From the NCBI GenBank assembly GCA_951640195.1, contig OX621164.1:3329098-3393097 (forward strand): a DNA stretch of 64,000 nt, in the 5' to 3' direction. Shown here piece after piece: positions 46,511 to 56,753 of the stretch; within the stretch, counting starts at the first letter, position 1; the number at the start of each line of letters is the position of its first letter. The DNA comes from Porpolomopsis calyptriformis. Lineage: Eukaryota; Basidiomycota; Agaricomycetes; Agaricales; Hygrophoraceae. The notes beneath the pieces were generated by a model. That model saw only the letters and a program-made list of their open reading frames with translations. It searched no databases and was not told where the DNA came from. The position numbers were made by a program, and so were the translations under genes.

Positions 46511-47098
46511 ATGACAACAAACTACCCTTCACTGCCAAGTCCCCCCCCTCCACTCAAAACCAAACCCCTCAGTATGTTGACACCCTACTCCACCAAAGTG
46601 CAATACCAATGGTTCAACTGGGACCAGACAAACCTGGACAACCAAGCCGCGCCCAGCAGCCTCCCCCCACCTACAACACACATGCTGCTGCCCCCACCTC
46701 TCACTGCCCACAACTGCCATAACCCCCACTGACCCCTTAATGCCCTCATGCCTGCAATGGATGAGGCACCAGCTAATCCGTCAAAGGATGATATCATCAC
46801 GACCCTACTTAGGGATCGACAACAGCAAGATGTGTACCTCTGGAAGCTCGAGAGCAAGCTCTTTGAGCTCAACAGCAAACTTGTAGGACAGGAGCTAGCG
46901 CTACATTTAAGGGCGGAAATGATTGAGTATTGGATGGATCAAGCTACATACTGGGAGTCTAGGTGTGTAACAGCATATGGGCAAAGCGCATTCATCCCAT
47001 CTATCCCCCCCCTTCCCCCCAATGTCATTATCCCTCCTTCATCTCTCATTGGTGCCAATGGCCCCATGGAGGAAGAACCCTTAGATAGGGAGTAGTAG
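46511..47098 (+). pseudogene. Element II ORF3: coiled-coil protein related to E2 ORF3
   Basis: ATG 46511 to TAG near 47096, about 196 codons with a single TGA near 46730. Proline-rich N-terminus, a helical stretch (DDIITTLLRDRQQQDVYLWK), then IEYWMDQATYWESR and a proline-rich tail LPPNVIIPPSSLIGA. This matches E2 ORF3 in length, position after integrase, EYW..QA..WE motif and proline tail. Function unknown; a structural or assembly role is only a guess. Confidence 0.68.
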
Positions 47099-47303
47099 TC
47101 CTTCCCTATACACGCATCACCAATTCTTCATTTTATTTTCGTATAGCCCTTTTTACTCTTTTTACTACAATGTCATATAAAGAATCTCTTACTAGGAGTA
47201 ATCCATGTAAATAGGAGAGATATTGGGTAGATAATTAATATGTAAACCCTCTACAAGCAACAGAATCGTTAAAGGATCGACTAAGATTTCAGCTCAGGCT
47301 AGT

Positions 47304-47317
47304 CACGTGCCTATAAA
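47304..47317 (+). promoter_or_regulatory. CACGTG and TATAAA ahead of ORF4
   Basis: CACGTG at 47304-47309 and TATAAA at 47312-47317, about 77 nt upstream of the ORF4 ATG. They lie inside the element, far from both LTRs, which suggests ORF4 has its own promoter. Confidence 0.45.
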
Positions 47318-47393
47318 CCAGGTTCAGTTCACAAGCCACGATATCGCACTCACCACTATCCAACACCACCCTCAACCTTTACTTTTTGTCACA

Positions 47394-47954
47394 ATGCAAT
47401 CATCCACTTCCCTCACTTCTATCCCCAAATCTAACTATGAGGACACCGCCAACTCGTCCACATGCACTCTCCTTCATGAATCTCATCTTTTCCGTGCCTC
47501 GGTCGAAATCGAATGGCTACCCCCCATATACATCTCTGGGCCAAGAACTGGCCTAATTCTTCCAGACCACTCATATCCCCCACCCCAAGCTACCTCCACC
47601 CCCACTGTACTTGCTACTGCTCAATGACTACAAAGCGGTTTTCAGTCCCTCAACTGGGAGGGATTTGTTTTCCATCTCAGCCGTATTCAAGGTGGTCCTA
47701 TTCAACTGGGATCCCTCATTCAATTCTGCTATCCAAGCAACCAAGTCCAAAGACAAGGACGAGCAATAATTACTAGCGTCTGGATCGTCGCAAAATCGTA
47801 TTGGGTGTTGGAGGCACATTTGGAGTGGGAAGATGTTGATATTTTGCTTGTGGTAGATCAGAAAGATGCTAGGATGGAAAAGAAGGAACCTTGGAATGGA
47901 TGGTTGGGAAAGTTTTTCCCTTGCTGTACCGAATATGAGACTTTGTCTATATAG
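47394..47954 (+). pseudogene. Element II ORF4 between ORF3 and the 3' LTR
   Basis: ATG 47394 (MQSSTSLTSIPKSNYED) to TAG 47952-47954, 186 codons with a single TGA at 47625. The first half is serine/proline-rich. The second half looks globular: NWEGFVFHLSRIQGGPIQLG, then RAIITSVWIVAKSYWVLEAH, then GWLGKFFPCC. No transmembrane segment or signal peptide is evident, so an envelope-like protein is unlikely. Not found in E1-E4. Element I is cut before this point, so its presence in the family rests on one copy. Confidence 0.55.
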
Positions 47955-48030
47955 AAGATTATCAGGTCGATAGACATTGTATATACAAGAATCAACTGAG
48001 GATAGTTGTAATTTCTTTGTCCCCTGCAGA

Positions 48031-49052
48031 TGTCATAATCCCAAACTGATTTGGTATCAAACTTAACCAAAGATCATGCATTTAGCAAGTAGCATCCATA
48101 GCTCAAATATCCTTTATCTTATCTTATCTTATCTTATCTTAGATAAGATATCACTGTCCCTCACACATTATCTTATCTCAGATAAGATACACTACTATCT
48201 TTACCTATGCTATCTTATCATGGACAATAGCATTCTTCCCCATTGTTCTCTGAGTCAGAATAACTCATATCCCATTTCTCCATTATTCTGTCATCACTCT
48301 ATTGTTCTCTGAGTCACTATGACTCATATTGATCTCCTCCATTGATCTCCCCATTGTCTAACTCATAGTAAGTCACAATTCAAACTCCTCATTGTTCTTT
48401 TATCTATTGTTCCTATTTCCTATTGTTCTCATTGCCCATTGTTCTCAAACATATATAAAGGGCCCCCTTTTGACTAGTGAGGAGTTTAGTTCACTCTCAG
48501 TTCACTTTTACCCCACTTTATCCCCCCCCTCCCCCCTCTTCCCTTGAACTCACCACCTAGTACTCAGTACCTAGTGCTACCCCTTATTGATACTACTTGT
48601 CTGTAGTCAATACATCCAATCTAGTCTAGTCTATTAAGCTTATACCCTGTGTGATTTCACCTAAGCCCTCTTATATAAAGAACCAACTTAGGAATTACCT
48701 CTTGATATATTCTATAAGTTGAAGATAGCCATTGTGGACTATCTTACCCCAGCCCCTGCTTATTCATCACATTCTCAAAGTCTCAGTCCCTATTGGAGAG
48801 ACCTCACTGTGATATGTATTCTTCTAAGTTAGCCATTGACTTAATTCTTGCTCTCTCAGTCAATACTATCCATTAAGTTTGGATAGCCTATTCATCTGTA
48901 CATCCTAGCCAAGGATTACTCAAGCCCTATCAAAGGAGGAAGTGATCATTACCCAATCAATCCATATCTCCCCTGAACAACTAGGACTTACTTGATTGAT
49001 GTATAACTCCAGTAGTTCTAGAAGTGAAGTATTTATATTTCACCTGATACCA
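48031..49052 (+). repeat. 3' LTR of element II
   Basis: TGTCATAATCCC to CACCTGATACCA, 1022 bp. It shares the TATCT/GATAA array, TGACTCA sites and core promoter with the 5' LTR. It ends in CCA where the 5' LTRs read TAA. No clear polypurine tract precedes it. Confidence 0.84.
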
Positions 49053-49750
49053 CCCTTCTATCTTAGTAACTAATACTTAGTTTACTCAATAGTACATACC
49101 TTTGGTCACCAAGTGACTTTACAAAGACTAGTAACAAATTGCCAAATAGAAGGTGACTTCACAGGTGTCTAACCTTTAGCAGTAAGGATCAGTTGCTTGT
49201 TGAACTTATCTATGATTGATTCTAGAACAACAAACAGGAGGGGCAATGTGTTTCCAGGGTACAGTGTTGATAGTTTCTAGATGACTTGAACACCCTAGAT
49301 AGGTTGAGTCTCAGAAACAGTGTATTGCAGTGCCACCTTTTTTATTATGGCATTGAAGTGTGAGAATCTTTCAAGTTATCTAAAGCTCTCTCCCTTTTTA
49401 TCTCTTTCTTAAAATCACTAACCACACAATTGTGTCCTACAGTAATTAAAAAGGCAATAGATTCACCTTTGATAAGAGAATTAAGCTGATGAGAGCTATC
49501 CTAACTATGGGATCAAGTATAAGGGTTAGTGCTGAATCAAAAGTGGTAATAGGTGGAGGGGCTGTATTTTTTATAGATATGTGTGGAGAGGAGGCTTATT
49601 CACAAGAAGAGAAGCTCATGTTGGTAATACCTGCCATCAATCCAGGTATGTCTAGAGGCTGTATTGGGGTCTTTATTAGCTTATCTCCTTTTATCAGCCA
49701 TTTGAATTTGCGAATAGACCTACCCTCAGCTAAAGGTCCCATGATAGGCA
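49053..49750. other. AT-rich region without recognised gene
   Basis: Short frames exist on both strands, but none gives a convincing protein. It may be old transposon sequence; it does not match the missing 3' half of element I. Confidence 0.5.
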
Positions 49751-49754
49751 AAAC

Positions 49755-49874
49755 CCAAGGACTGTGGAGGCACAGTCCTTGTGAGTAGAGATTATCCTTT
49801 TAGGGAGCTAGTATTTGTGGTAGTATAATAGTACGGAGTAAGGGATAAAGTAGTAAAATCAATGTAAGGGTGAT
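49755..49874 (+). repeat. 120 bp repeat unit, copy A
   Basis: Begins AAGGACTGTGGAGGCACAGTCC (a small hairpin), passes GATTATCCTTTTAGGGAGCTAG and ends with GTGGTAGTATAATAGTAC and GTAAGGG. Copy B lies at 50009-52019, split by fold-back element FB2. Confidence 0.6.
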
Positions 49875-49983
49875 ATAGCAATTCAAGCACACAATCCAGG
49901 ATTTATTATTGGTAAGTCATTAGTAATTATAATAACTTACTAATAATAAATCCTAGATTGTGTGCTTGAATTGCTATATCACC
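49870..49983. repeat. 114 bp near-perfect palindrome
   Basis: Two arms of about 49 bp (GGTGATATAGCAATTCAAGC outward to AATAATAAATCCTAG) around a short AT-rich loop. Probably a tiny inverted-repeat element. A second hairpin, AGATAATCTCTACTCACAAG with its complement, follows at 49989-50053. Confidence 0.75.
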
Positions 49984-50273
49984 TAAAAAGATAATCTCTA
50001 CTCACAAGGACTATGTGCCTCCATAGTCCTTGCAAGTAAAGATTATCTTTTTGGGGAGCTAGCATTTATGCATTAGCAAAACCTAAAAATACTTGAGGTA
50101 CTTGATATTACTTGATACCACTAAAATCTACTTGATACACTTAGTTAACTTAATTTAAATAATATCAAGTAAATTAAGATATAATTAAGGATATTAAGAT
50201 ATTAAGAGAAAACATTTTACTTATTATACTTTTACCTTATTAACTTGAAGCTACTTGAAGCTACTTGAAGTAC

Positions 50274-50631
50274 TGTTAGACATATATTCTTTCTTTTCCT
50301 TTGCTTGTCTATTCCTATTTACATTAGACAGTTTACACCAATAACCACTTAGCTACCCAAGCTCTGCTTAGTAATAGAAGGTGACCAAGCCATATCTATA
50401 TTCAGTCTACCATCACTCTCCTTATCTACATGACTCATCTATAGTCATTATAACTCACATGTAGTCAGTATAACTTATACATAGCTAGTATATAAAGCTA
50501 GCAGCAGATAGACTTAGGATAAGCTGTGTATTTCATTAACACTCCCAATCAGTAGTCTACTAACTCTTTAAAACCCTATACTCAGAGCCTGAAGTAAAAC
50601 CTTGTGATCAACCCTAGACTGCTGTCTCACA
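50274..50631 (+). repeat. Solo LTR, G1-like
   Basis: TGTTAGACATAT..GTCTCACA, 358 bp, target duplication AGTAC on both sides (50269-50273 and 50632-50636). It contains AGTATATAAAGC and GAAGTAAAACCTT near the end, as in the E2 LTRs, so it is probably a relative of family G1. Confidence 0.85.
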
Positions 50632-51153
50632 AGTACTTGAAGTACTTGAAGCATGTAATAAAGCTACTTGAAGTATTGAAGGCTACTTGAGGCTACTTAA
50701 AGCTACTTGAAGTGCTTAAAACTACTTGAAATTACTTAAAGCTACTTAAAATTATTTTATCTATATAGAATTCTCCAAGTTTTTCAAGTATAAATGAATT
50801 AGTGTCAAGTGCTTCAAGCATTTAAGTAACTTTATTAAGTATTTAAGCAACTTTGTCAAGTATTCAAGCAACTTTATTAAGTATTCAAGTATTCAAGTAA
50901 CTTGGTTAAGTACTTCAAGTATTTAAGTAACTTTATCAAGTACTTTATCAAATACTTCAAATGCTTCAAGTGTATTAAGTAACTTATACTAAAAATGTGA
51001 AATTTTCTAAGTCCAAAACTTACACATACTTATAGAGAATCCATATTATTTTTATATAGTAGTAAATAGTCTAGTGGTTAATATATATAAACTTTGTACT
51101 TTATTCAAGAGTGTGAGAGTTTAAATCTAGTTCAGTATAATATTAATTAATTA

Positions 51154-51898
51154 TTATTGCCATTTGCAGAGGAGTTTGCGGAGCATGAACTTTATTATAA
51201 ATGTGGCAGATATTATATATTATTAATAACTCAAGAAATACTTGATGGATTTTTAAGATTTTATAATGGAAAAATATATATTTACAAGGGCTAGGTGCCC
51301 CCATAGTTATCTTGGAGGATCTTAGCATTTGAGAGAAGTTATAGACATGTATTTACTTTTAGAGATAATATAATATGTGTAGCTAATAACTTTTTAACTA
51401 AAATAGTTATCAAAAAGGTAGTAGTGTGAAAGTTGGTCTAATATTTAATACCTAGGTGCCCCTATATTATATATATGAGAAATCCTTAGAATTGGTAAGT
51501 ATTCTTTAGAAGAATATTTAGAAAAATATTATACAAACTATATAGGTTACAGTTAATGTAAAATATTATATTATATACTTTAAACTATTGGGGCACCTAG
51601 GTATTAAATATTAGACCAACTTTCACACTACTACCTTTTTGATAACTATTTTAGTTAAAAAGTTATTAGTTACACATATTATATTATCTCTAAAAGTAAA
51701 TACATATCTATAACTTCTCTCAAATGCTAAGATCCTCCAAGATAACTATGGGGGCACCTAGCCCTTGTAAATATATATTTTTCCATTATAAAATCTTAAA
51801 AATCCATCAAGTATTTCTTGAGTTATTGATTATATATAATATCTGCCACATTTAGAATAGAGTTCATGCTCCGCAAACTCCTCTGCAAATGGCAATAA
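51154..51898. repeat. 745 bp inverted-repeat element
   Basis: Arms of about 310 bp (TTATTGCCATTTGCAGAGG.. and complement) at high identity around a loop of about 120 bp at 51468-51589. It carries GGGCTAGGTGCCCCCATAG and CCTAGGTGCCCC motifs related to the hairpins near 49760 and 50020. No target duplication is clear. Confidence 0.8.
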
Positions 51899-52151
51899 AA
51901 TAGCTATTAAGCAAGCTTTAAGTAATTTCAAGTAGCCTCAAGTAAATTTAGGTTTTCCTGATGTGGTAGTATAATAGTACAGGGTGTAAGGGATAAAGTG
52001 GTGAAATTGATATAAGGGCCAATATGAGCTAAACAAATGAAAAAGGGAGAAGAGGGAGGGCAGCAAGAAAAAGAGCAGATAGGCAATGATTAAAAACAAC
52101 TAAGATAAAGGAAGCCAAAGGCTTTGGAGATAGGAGAGGGGTATAAAGGTA

Positions 52152-53746
52152 CAGTGGGCCAAAAAACTGTTTCAATGTTTTGCAAGTTTGACTTGACAGT
52201 ATTATATCTCATGATATAAAATAGAGAGAATTATGAAAATATTATAGAAGATAGCCCTTCACCTTGGGTTTAAAACAAGCTACTAAATGTTACAATTGGT
52301 AAAGTTTTTCCAGAGATATTCCTTGTCAAATCTGGTTATATCATTGAAACAGTTGTTTTGCTGAGGGCTTATACTAGTATTTAGTACTTAGTATAGCCTC
52401 CCTTAGCCTTCAATACAGCTTCTACATGTCTAGGCATACTCTCTATGAGTTTCTGACATACCTCCACTCCTATTTTATCCCACTCTACTTATACCCTCTC
52501 CCACAACTCCACAATTCCATTAGGGGTACCTCAGTCAGCTAACCTCCTTTTCAAGTGACTCTAGAGATGCTCAATAGGATTGAGATCAGGGGATTGGGCA
52601 GGCCACAAGAGGACTTCATATCTATGATCCTTCAACTATTTTTGAGCCTTCTTGCAGGTATATTTGTCTTGTTGGAAGATAAAGTCTTCTGGGGTCTTGT
52701 CATAGAATTGGATAGTTTGTTGAAGCTCCTCCACCAGAATCTTAATATAAAGGTCTCCATCCATTATTCCATCAATCTTGCAAGCATACCCAATCCCTTC
52801 CCAAGCCATGCAGCCCCACATCATGAGAGAACCACCTCCAAACTTCTTTGTCCCCTCTACTAGCCTATCACTCAAACCCTCCCCTGGCTTTTTCCATACC
52901 CATTTCCTACCATCTGACCCTAAGCGATTGATTTTAGTTTCATCTGACCACACCACCTTCTTCCAGTCCTCTGTGGTCCAATCTTGATCCCTTAAAGCAA
53001 AGTCCATTCTCTCCTTCCTATGCCTCTTAGTGAGTAAAGGTCTTTTCTTCTTCACCACAGCCTTTATCCCCACTTCTTTCAAGCCATTTTGAACAGTTTT
53101 GGAAGAGAGAGGTTGGTTGGTAACATTCCTAAGCATTTGGGTAACTTCCACAGCATTTTCAACCTTCCCAGAGCCAATAAGACAAATTGCATAGTGAATA
53201 TTAGAGGTAGAAAGCTTTGAAGGACATCCTCCAGAAGATTTGTAGAGATAAGGGCAATGTCTGGAGCATAGTCTGGAGATAGTAGCATTGGAAGTACTAG
53301 TTATATCTGAGATTTGGTGACCAGAATAACTAGAATCAACAAGGGAGAGAATGTAATTGCAGTCAGTAGTAGAAAGGCTTTTCATGATGATGGTGGTCAA
53401 GTTCAACTTTCTCTTTGGGTTTGTTTGTTACTGTTCAACACTCACATGATCCACAGGTCACTTTTGGAACCAAACATATCATAACAGTCTTCACTTATAA
53501 GTTAAAATATTATCTTTTCTAGATTTTAGTACCTTAGCAAAACAACTGTTTCAATGATATTACCAGATTCGAAATGGAATATCCCTTGAAATACTAGACT
53601 GATTGTCACATTTATAGGCTTGTTTTGAACCCAAGATGAAGGGCTATCTTTTCTAATATTCTTATAATTTCATCTATTTGATATCAAAGGATATAATAAT
53701 ATCAAGTCAAACTTGCCAAATATTGAAACAGTTTTTTGGCCCACTG
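52152..53746 (-). mobile_element. Tc1/mariner element with long terminal inverted repeats
   Basis: 1595 bp, flanked by TA on both sides. The termini read CAGTGGGCCAAAAAACTG in inverted orientation, and similarity between the arms continues for about 220 bp. Each arm has a 13-bp motif AACTGTTTCAATG at its outer end and the same motif inverted at its inner end (52165, 52342, 53544, 53721). Transposase is on the minus strand. Confidence 0.93.
52381..53406 (-). pseudogene. Tc1-like transposase (DDE), inactive
   Basis: 342 codons in frame including the final stop. An N-terminal helix-turn-helix region (ISDITSTSNATISRLCSR) is followed by the linker KRHRKERMDFALRDQDW. Catalytic Asp in VVWSDETKINR, second Asp in FIFQQDKY, third acidic residue in SPDLNPIEHL. 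Only 31 residues separate the last two instead of the usual 34, so a three-residue deletion is likely after QQD. Four internal stops in the last third (TAG, TAG, TGA, TAA), each explainable by one C:G to T:A change. Confidence 0.9.
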
Positions 53747-53748
53747 TA

Positions 53749-55230
53749 CTATATAAATAGGTTGCACACCATTCTATCTCAGAGCAGCCTCTGCTACAAC
53801 TGTAGTACTAATCTGAGACAATGCATAGACCTGTAGGCACAAAAGGCGGTACCTTTATGTGAGAATTGGAGCAGAGCTTATAAGAGGCTAGCACAAGTGT
53901 ATAGCTGAGGACTCAGAAATCCCTCAATCCCTTGGAATTTGAGATTACTCCAACCTTTAATATACTCATTACTATGTAAAACTAACTCATAGGGGCATGA
54001 TATGTGTGGGATATTATACTGACAGTGCATATTACTAGTTTAGTAACCAAGTGTCAGAAATATCTGTGCCAAACAAGCACACTCATTTCACATACTCTCA
54101 GATGATGTCATGACATCTTGCACCAAATAAGCATACTTGTTCTGCACACCTTTTATAGTGTTTATACCAAAATAACTAAAGAGAGTATAACTCAAGAACT
54201 AGTAGTTAGATTCACTCCAAACTTAGTTTACTGGACTTTCTGAAATGTCCACCAAATGAGCACACTCATTTGGCACACTCTAAGCAACTGCCACTCAGAT
54301 CATCCATAATAATCCCTTTTACCCTTTTATTTTACTTCATTCTGTACTCTTATTGGATCCCCTTTAAAGACTATATTACAGACTATTATCCCTTACATAT
54401 TAGGTCCCTATGACCCTCAAGCATTTGTCCCTTATAGTCCTTCATAAATTCCCCATTCATAACTTTATATATATAGATACACCTTTTTGTAGTATACCCT
54501 CTAGTTTTGACTTACTCATCTACATACTGTGGTTCTACCCTGAATCTAACAGTCTCTTTGGAACACTTATCAACTCTATATTGTGTTGTGTTAGGCCTAG
54601 AGAACCCCCTTGGGACCTTAGTCCTAACACTAAGATAGTTCACACTCATTTGTAGGCACTAGTTTAACAACCTTGATTTTAGCTAAAGGTGGACTATATG
54701 TAGGTGTGAAAGGTGCACATCACTTCCATCTAAGCTCAGTCTCCACAGTGTCTAATGCTTCAGCTGTATCCATTGAAGATACTGAGAGTTGGATAGCTAT
54801 TAACCTCTAGCTATTAATGATGTGAGTTTCAAGCTACCCTTACTGCACTCACTTTACTCATTCCTGGCATTTTGTAACACAGAGCAACAAATACAAGTGG
54901 ACAATTATCAATCACTCTTCCTATTCTTCCTTATCATTAGTGTGGTCTTACTGCTTATATGGTGCCTGATTATTTCTGCTACAACTACTCCTCTGGGGAG
55001 CTATTATCTACTAACAGTGTGTTCTACTAGGTAAAGCCTGGGGACACTTGCTGGGAAATCACCAAGACTCATAGGTGCAAACTCAAGAACCTCATCAATG
55101 CAAATAAGGAATGAATTATAATAGGCTAATGCCTGGAAGCATAATGTGTTTGCCTGGAGCTTCACTACCCTTGCCATTGACAAAGAAGTGAACTCACATA
55201 CCTTTGATACTCTCTTTATAGACATTTTTG
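53749..55230. other. Region without recognised gene
   Basis: AT-rich, short frames only. GCACACTCATTT-like motifs recur at 54075, 54260 and 54645. An imperfect hairpin (GTTAGG..CCTAAC) lies near 54590-54630. No protein family recognised. Confidence 0.5.
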
Positions 55231-55234
55231 GTTG

Positions 55235-55650
55235 ATTTGTTTAGGAGGTTGTCAAAGCTATGGCAGCAGGCTGTGAGACACCTATTATTCTGCTGTTGTC
55301 AAATCCAAGTCAGCTAGTTGCTGTTGATCCAGGTAATGCAAATAAGTGCATTGATTTACCCTGGATTGGGTTTTGGAGTGATGTGTGTTTAATCCTGCAA
55401 GGTAATAGATAAGATGATTATCATGGCAGCCAGACATCTTGCATCTTTATCTCCTGCTCTCACTGATCCCAATGATGCACTCCTTCCAGACTTTGTAGAC
55501 TTGCCAAGTGTTAATTTGGAGATAGCAGTGGCAGTGGCTAAGGAGACTATCAAGGAAGGGTTAGTGGGAGTGGAATGGACAAAGGAGGAGGCAAGGGCCA
55601 AAGTGAAGGAAATGCAATAGCAGCTATCTATTAGCTGTATATGTATGATA
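55235..55650 (+). pseudogene. C-terminal fragment of malic enzyme
   Basis: Translated pieces read EVVKAMAAGCETPIILLLSN, then GNANKCIDLPWIGFWSDVC, then DKMIIMAARHLASLSPAL and VNLEIAVAVAKETIKEGL with WTKEEARAKVKEMQ. Order and motifs match the NAD-binding C-terminal part of malic enzyme (malate to pyruvate, decarboxylating). The segment between the second and third pieces is in another frame, and the codon after KEMQ is TAG. Without the N-terminal domain or an open frame it cannot be functional. A captured or left-behind host gene fragment. Confidence 0.75.
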
Positions 55651-55789
55651 AGGATGGTAACTACTAAGTGGTAAGTCTTCAATTTTGGTTTGATTGATGA
55701 GTAGCATTTAAATGGCATTCTGGATTAGGGCCTTGCTATGAGGGACAAAATTGGACAAAATTGAATTTCTATCTGATTTAGCAATACAA

Positions 55790-56590
55790 AATCATGCAAA
55801 AATATGCAGGAATATGCAGGAATATGCAAGAATATGCAAGAATATGTAGGAATATTCAAAAGAATGCAGGAATATGCAAAAGAATGCAAGAATATCCAAA
55901 GGAATGCAAGAATATCCAAAAGAATGCAAGAATATCCAAAAGAATGAATAGAAAATATACAAAAGAATGCAAGAATATCCAAAAGAATGAATAGAAAATA
56001 TGCAAAATTATGCAGAGTTGTGCAAAGTTATGCAGAGTTGTGCAGAGTTGTGCAAAGGTGTGCAAAGTTATGCAGAGTTGTGCAGAGTTGTGCAGAGTTG
56101 TGCAAAGGTGTGCAAAGTTATGCAGAGTTGTGCAGAGTTGTGCAGAGTTGTGCAAAGGTGTGCAAAGTTATGCAGAGTAGTGCAGAGTTATGCAAAGTAG
56201 TGCAAAGTTATGCAGAGTAGTGCAGAGTTATGCAAAGTAGTGCAAAGTTATGCAGAGTAGTGCAGAGTTATGCAAAGTAGTGCAAAGTTATGCAGAGTTG
56301 TGCAAAGCTATGCAGAGTAACTCTGCACAACTCTGCACAACTCTGCATAACTTTGCACACCTTTGCACAACTCTGCATAACTTTGCATAACTCTGCATAA
56401 CTTTGCATAACTCTGCATAACTTTGCACAACTCTACACAATTCTATTCTTTACACACCTTTGTATAATCCTGCACATTCCTGCATAATCCTACACATTCC
56501 TGCATATTCCTGCACATTCCTGCATATTCTTGTACATTCCTGCACATTCTTGCATATTCCTGCATATTCCTGCATTCTTTTGCATATTCC
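55790..56590. repeat. Mirror-arranged tandem repeats of FB1
   Basis: About 10-bp units (GCAGGAATAT, later GCAAGAATATCCAAAAGAAT) and about 10-21-bp units (TGCAGAGTTGTGCAAAGTTA) run to 56318. The complementary units run outward to 56590. A single strand could fold into a hairpin of several hundred bases. Confidence 0.85.
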
Positions 56591-56753
56591 TGTCATGAAA
56601 TTGGCATTCACTCTCTTAAAATTCTGCTCTTTTCTTCACTTTTCTTTGTTTTCACATCTTTTCTCTCTGGAGGGGGCTGTCTTTATTGGCAGCAGAAACT
56701 ATTTATACAAGAGGGGGAGTCCATGTCTGATTAGCTATATTAAACTAATCCAT

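Larger units (their letters stand above)
27566..49052 (+). mobile_element. Family-B giant Ty3 element II
   Basis: LTRs of about 1.03 kb (27566-28594 and 48031-49052) enclose gag-protease, ORF-X, RT-RNase H-integrase, ORF3 and ORF4. E4 (7234 bp) and LTR-like copy 3 (1696 bp) are inserted. Without them and their duplications the element is about 12.5 kb. CCCTT precedes the 5' LTR (27561-27565) and also follows the 3' LTR (49053-49057). The sequence beyond that is not the rest of element I, so the duplication is tentative. Confidence 0.88.
50068..51962. mobile_element. Fold-back element FB2 with tandem-repeat arms
   Basis: It interrupts repeat copy B exactly where copy A is continuous (CTAGYATTT / GTGGTAG). 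The ends are inverted (AAAACCTAAA..TACTTGAGG at the left, its complement at the right). The left arm is rich in ACTTGAAG repeats (50090-50760), the right arm in CTTCAAGT (50780-50990 and 51915-51945). It contains a solo LTR (50274-50631) and a large palindrome (51154-51898). No coding frame. Confidence 0.68.

Noticed and set aside
47394..47954. Envelope-like protein for ORF4
   Set aside because: No signal peptide, transmembrane segment or glycosylated ectodomain pattern is visible.
49489..49788. 99-codon open frame as a gene
   Set aside because: No recognised domain, no conserved relative in the window, and it lies in transposon-derived sequence ending in a hairpin repeat.
55794..56220. Repetitive protein-coding frames across the tandem repeats
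   Set aside because: They are translations of the short repeat units on both strands, without codon bias or relatives.
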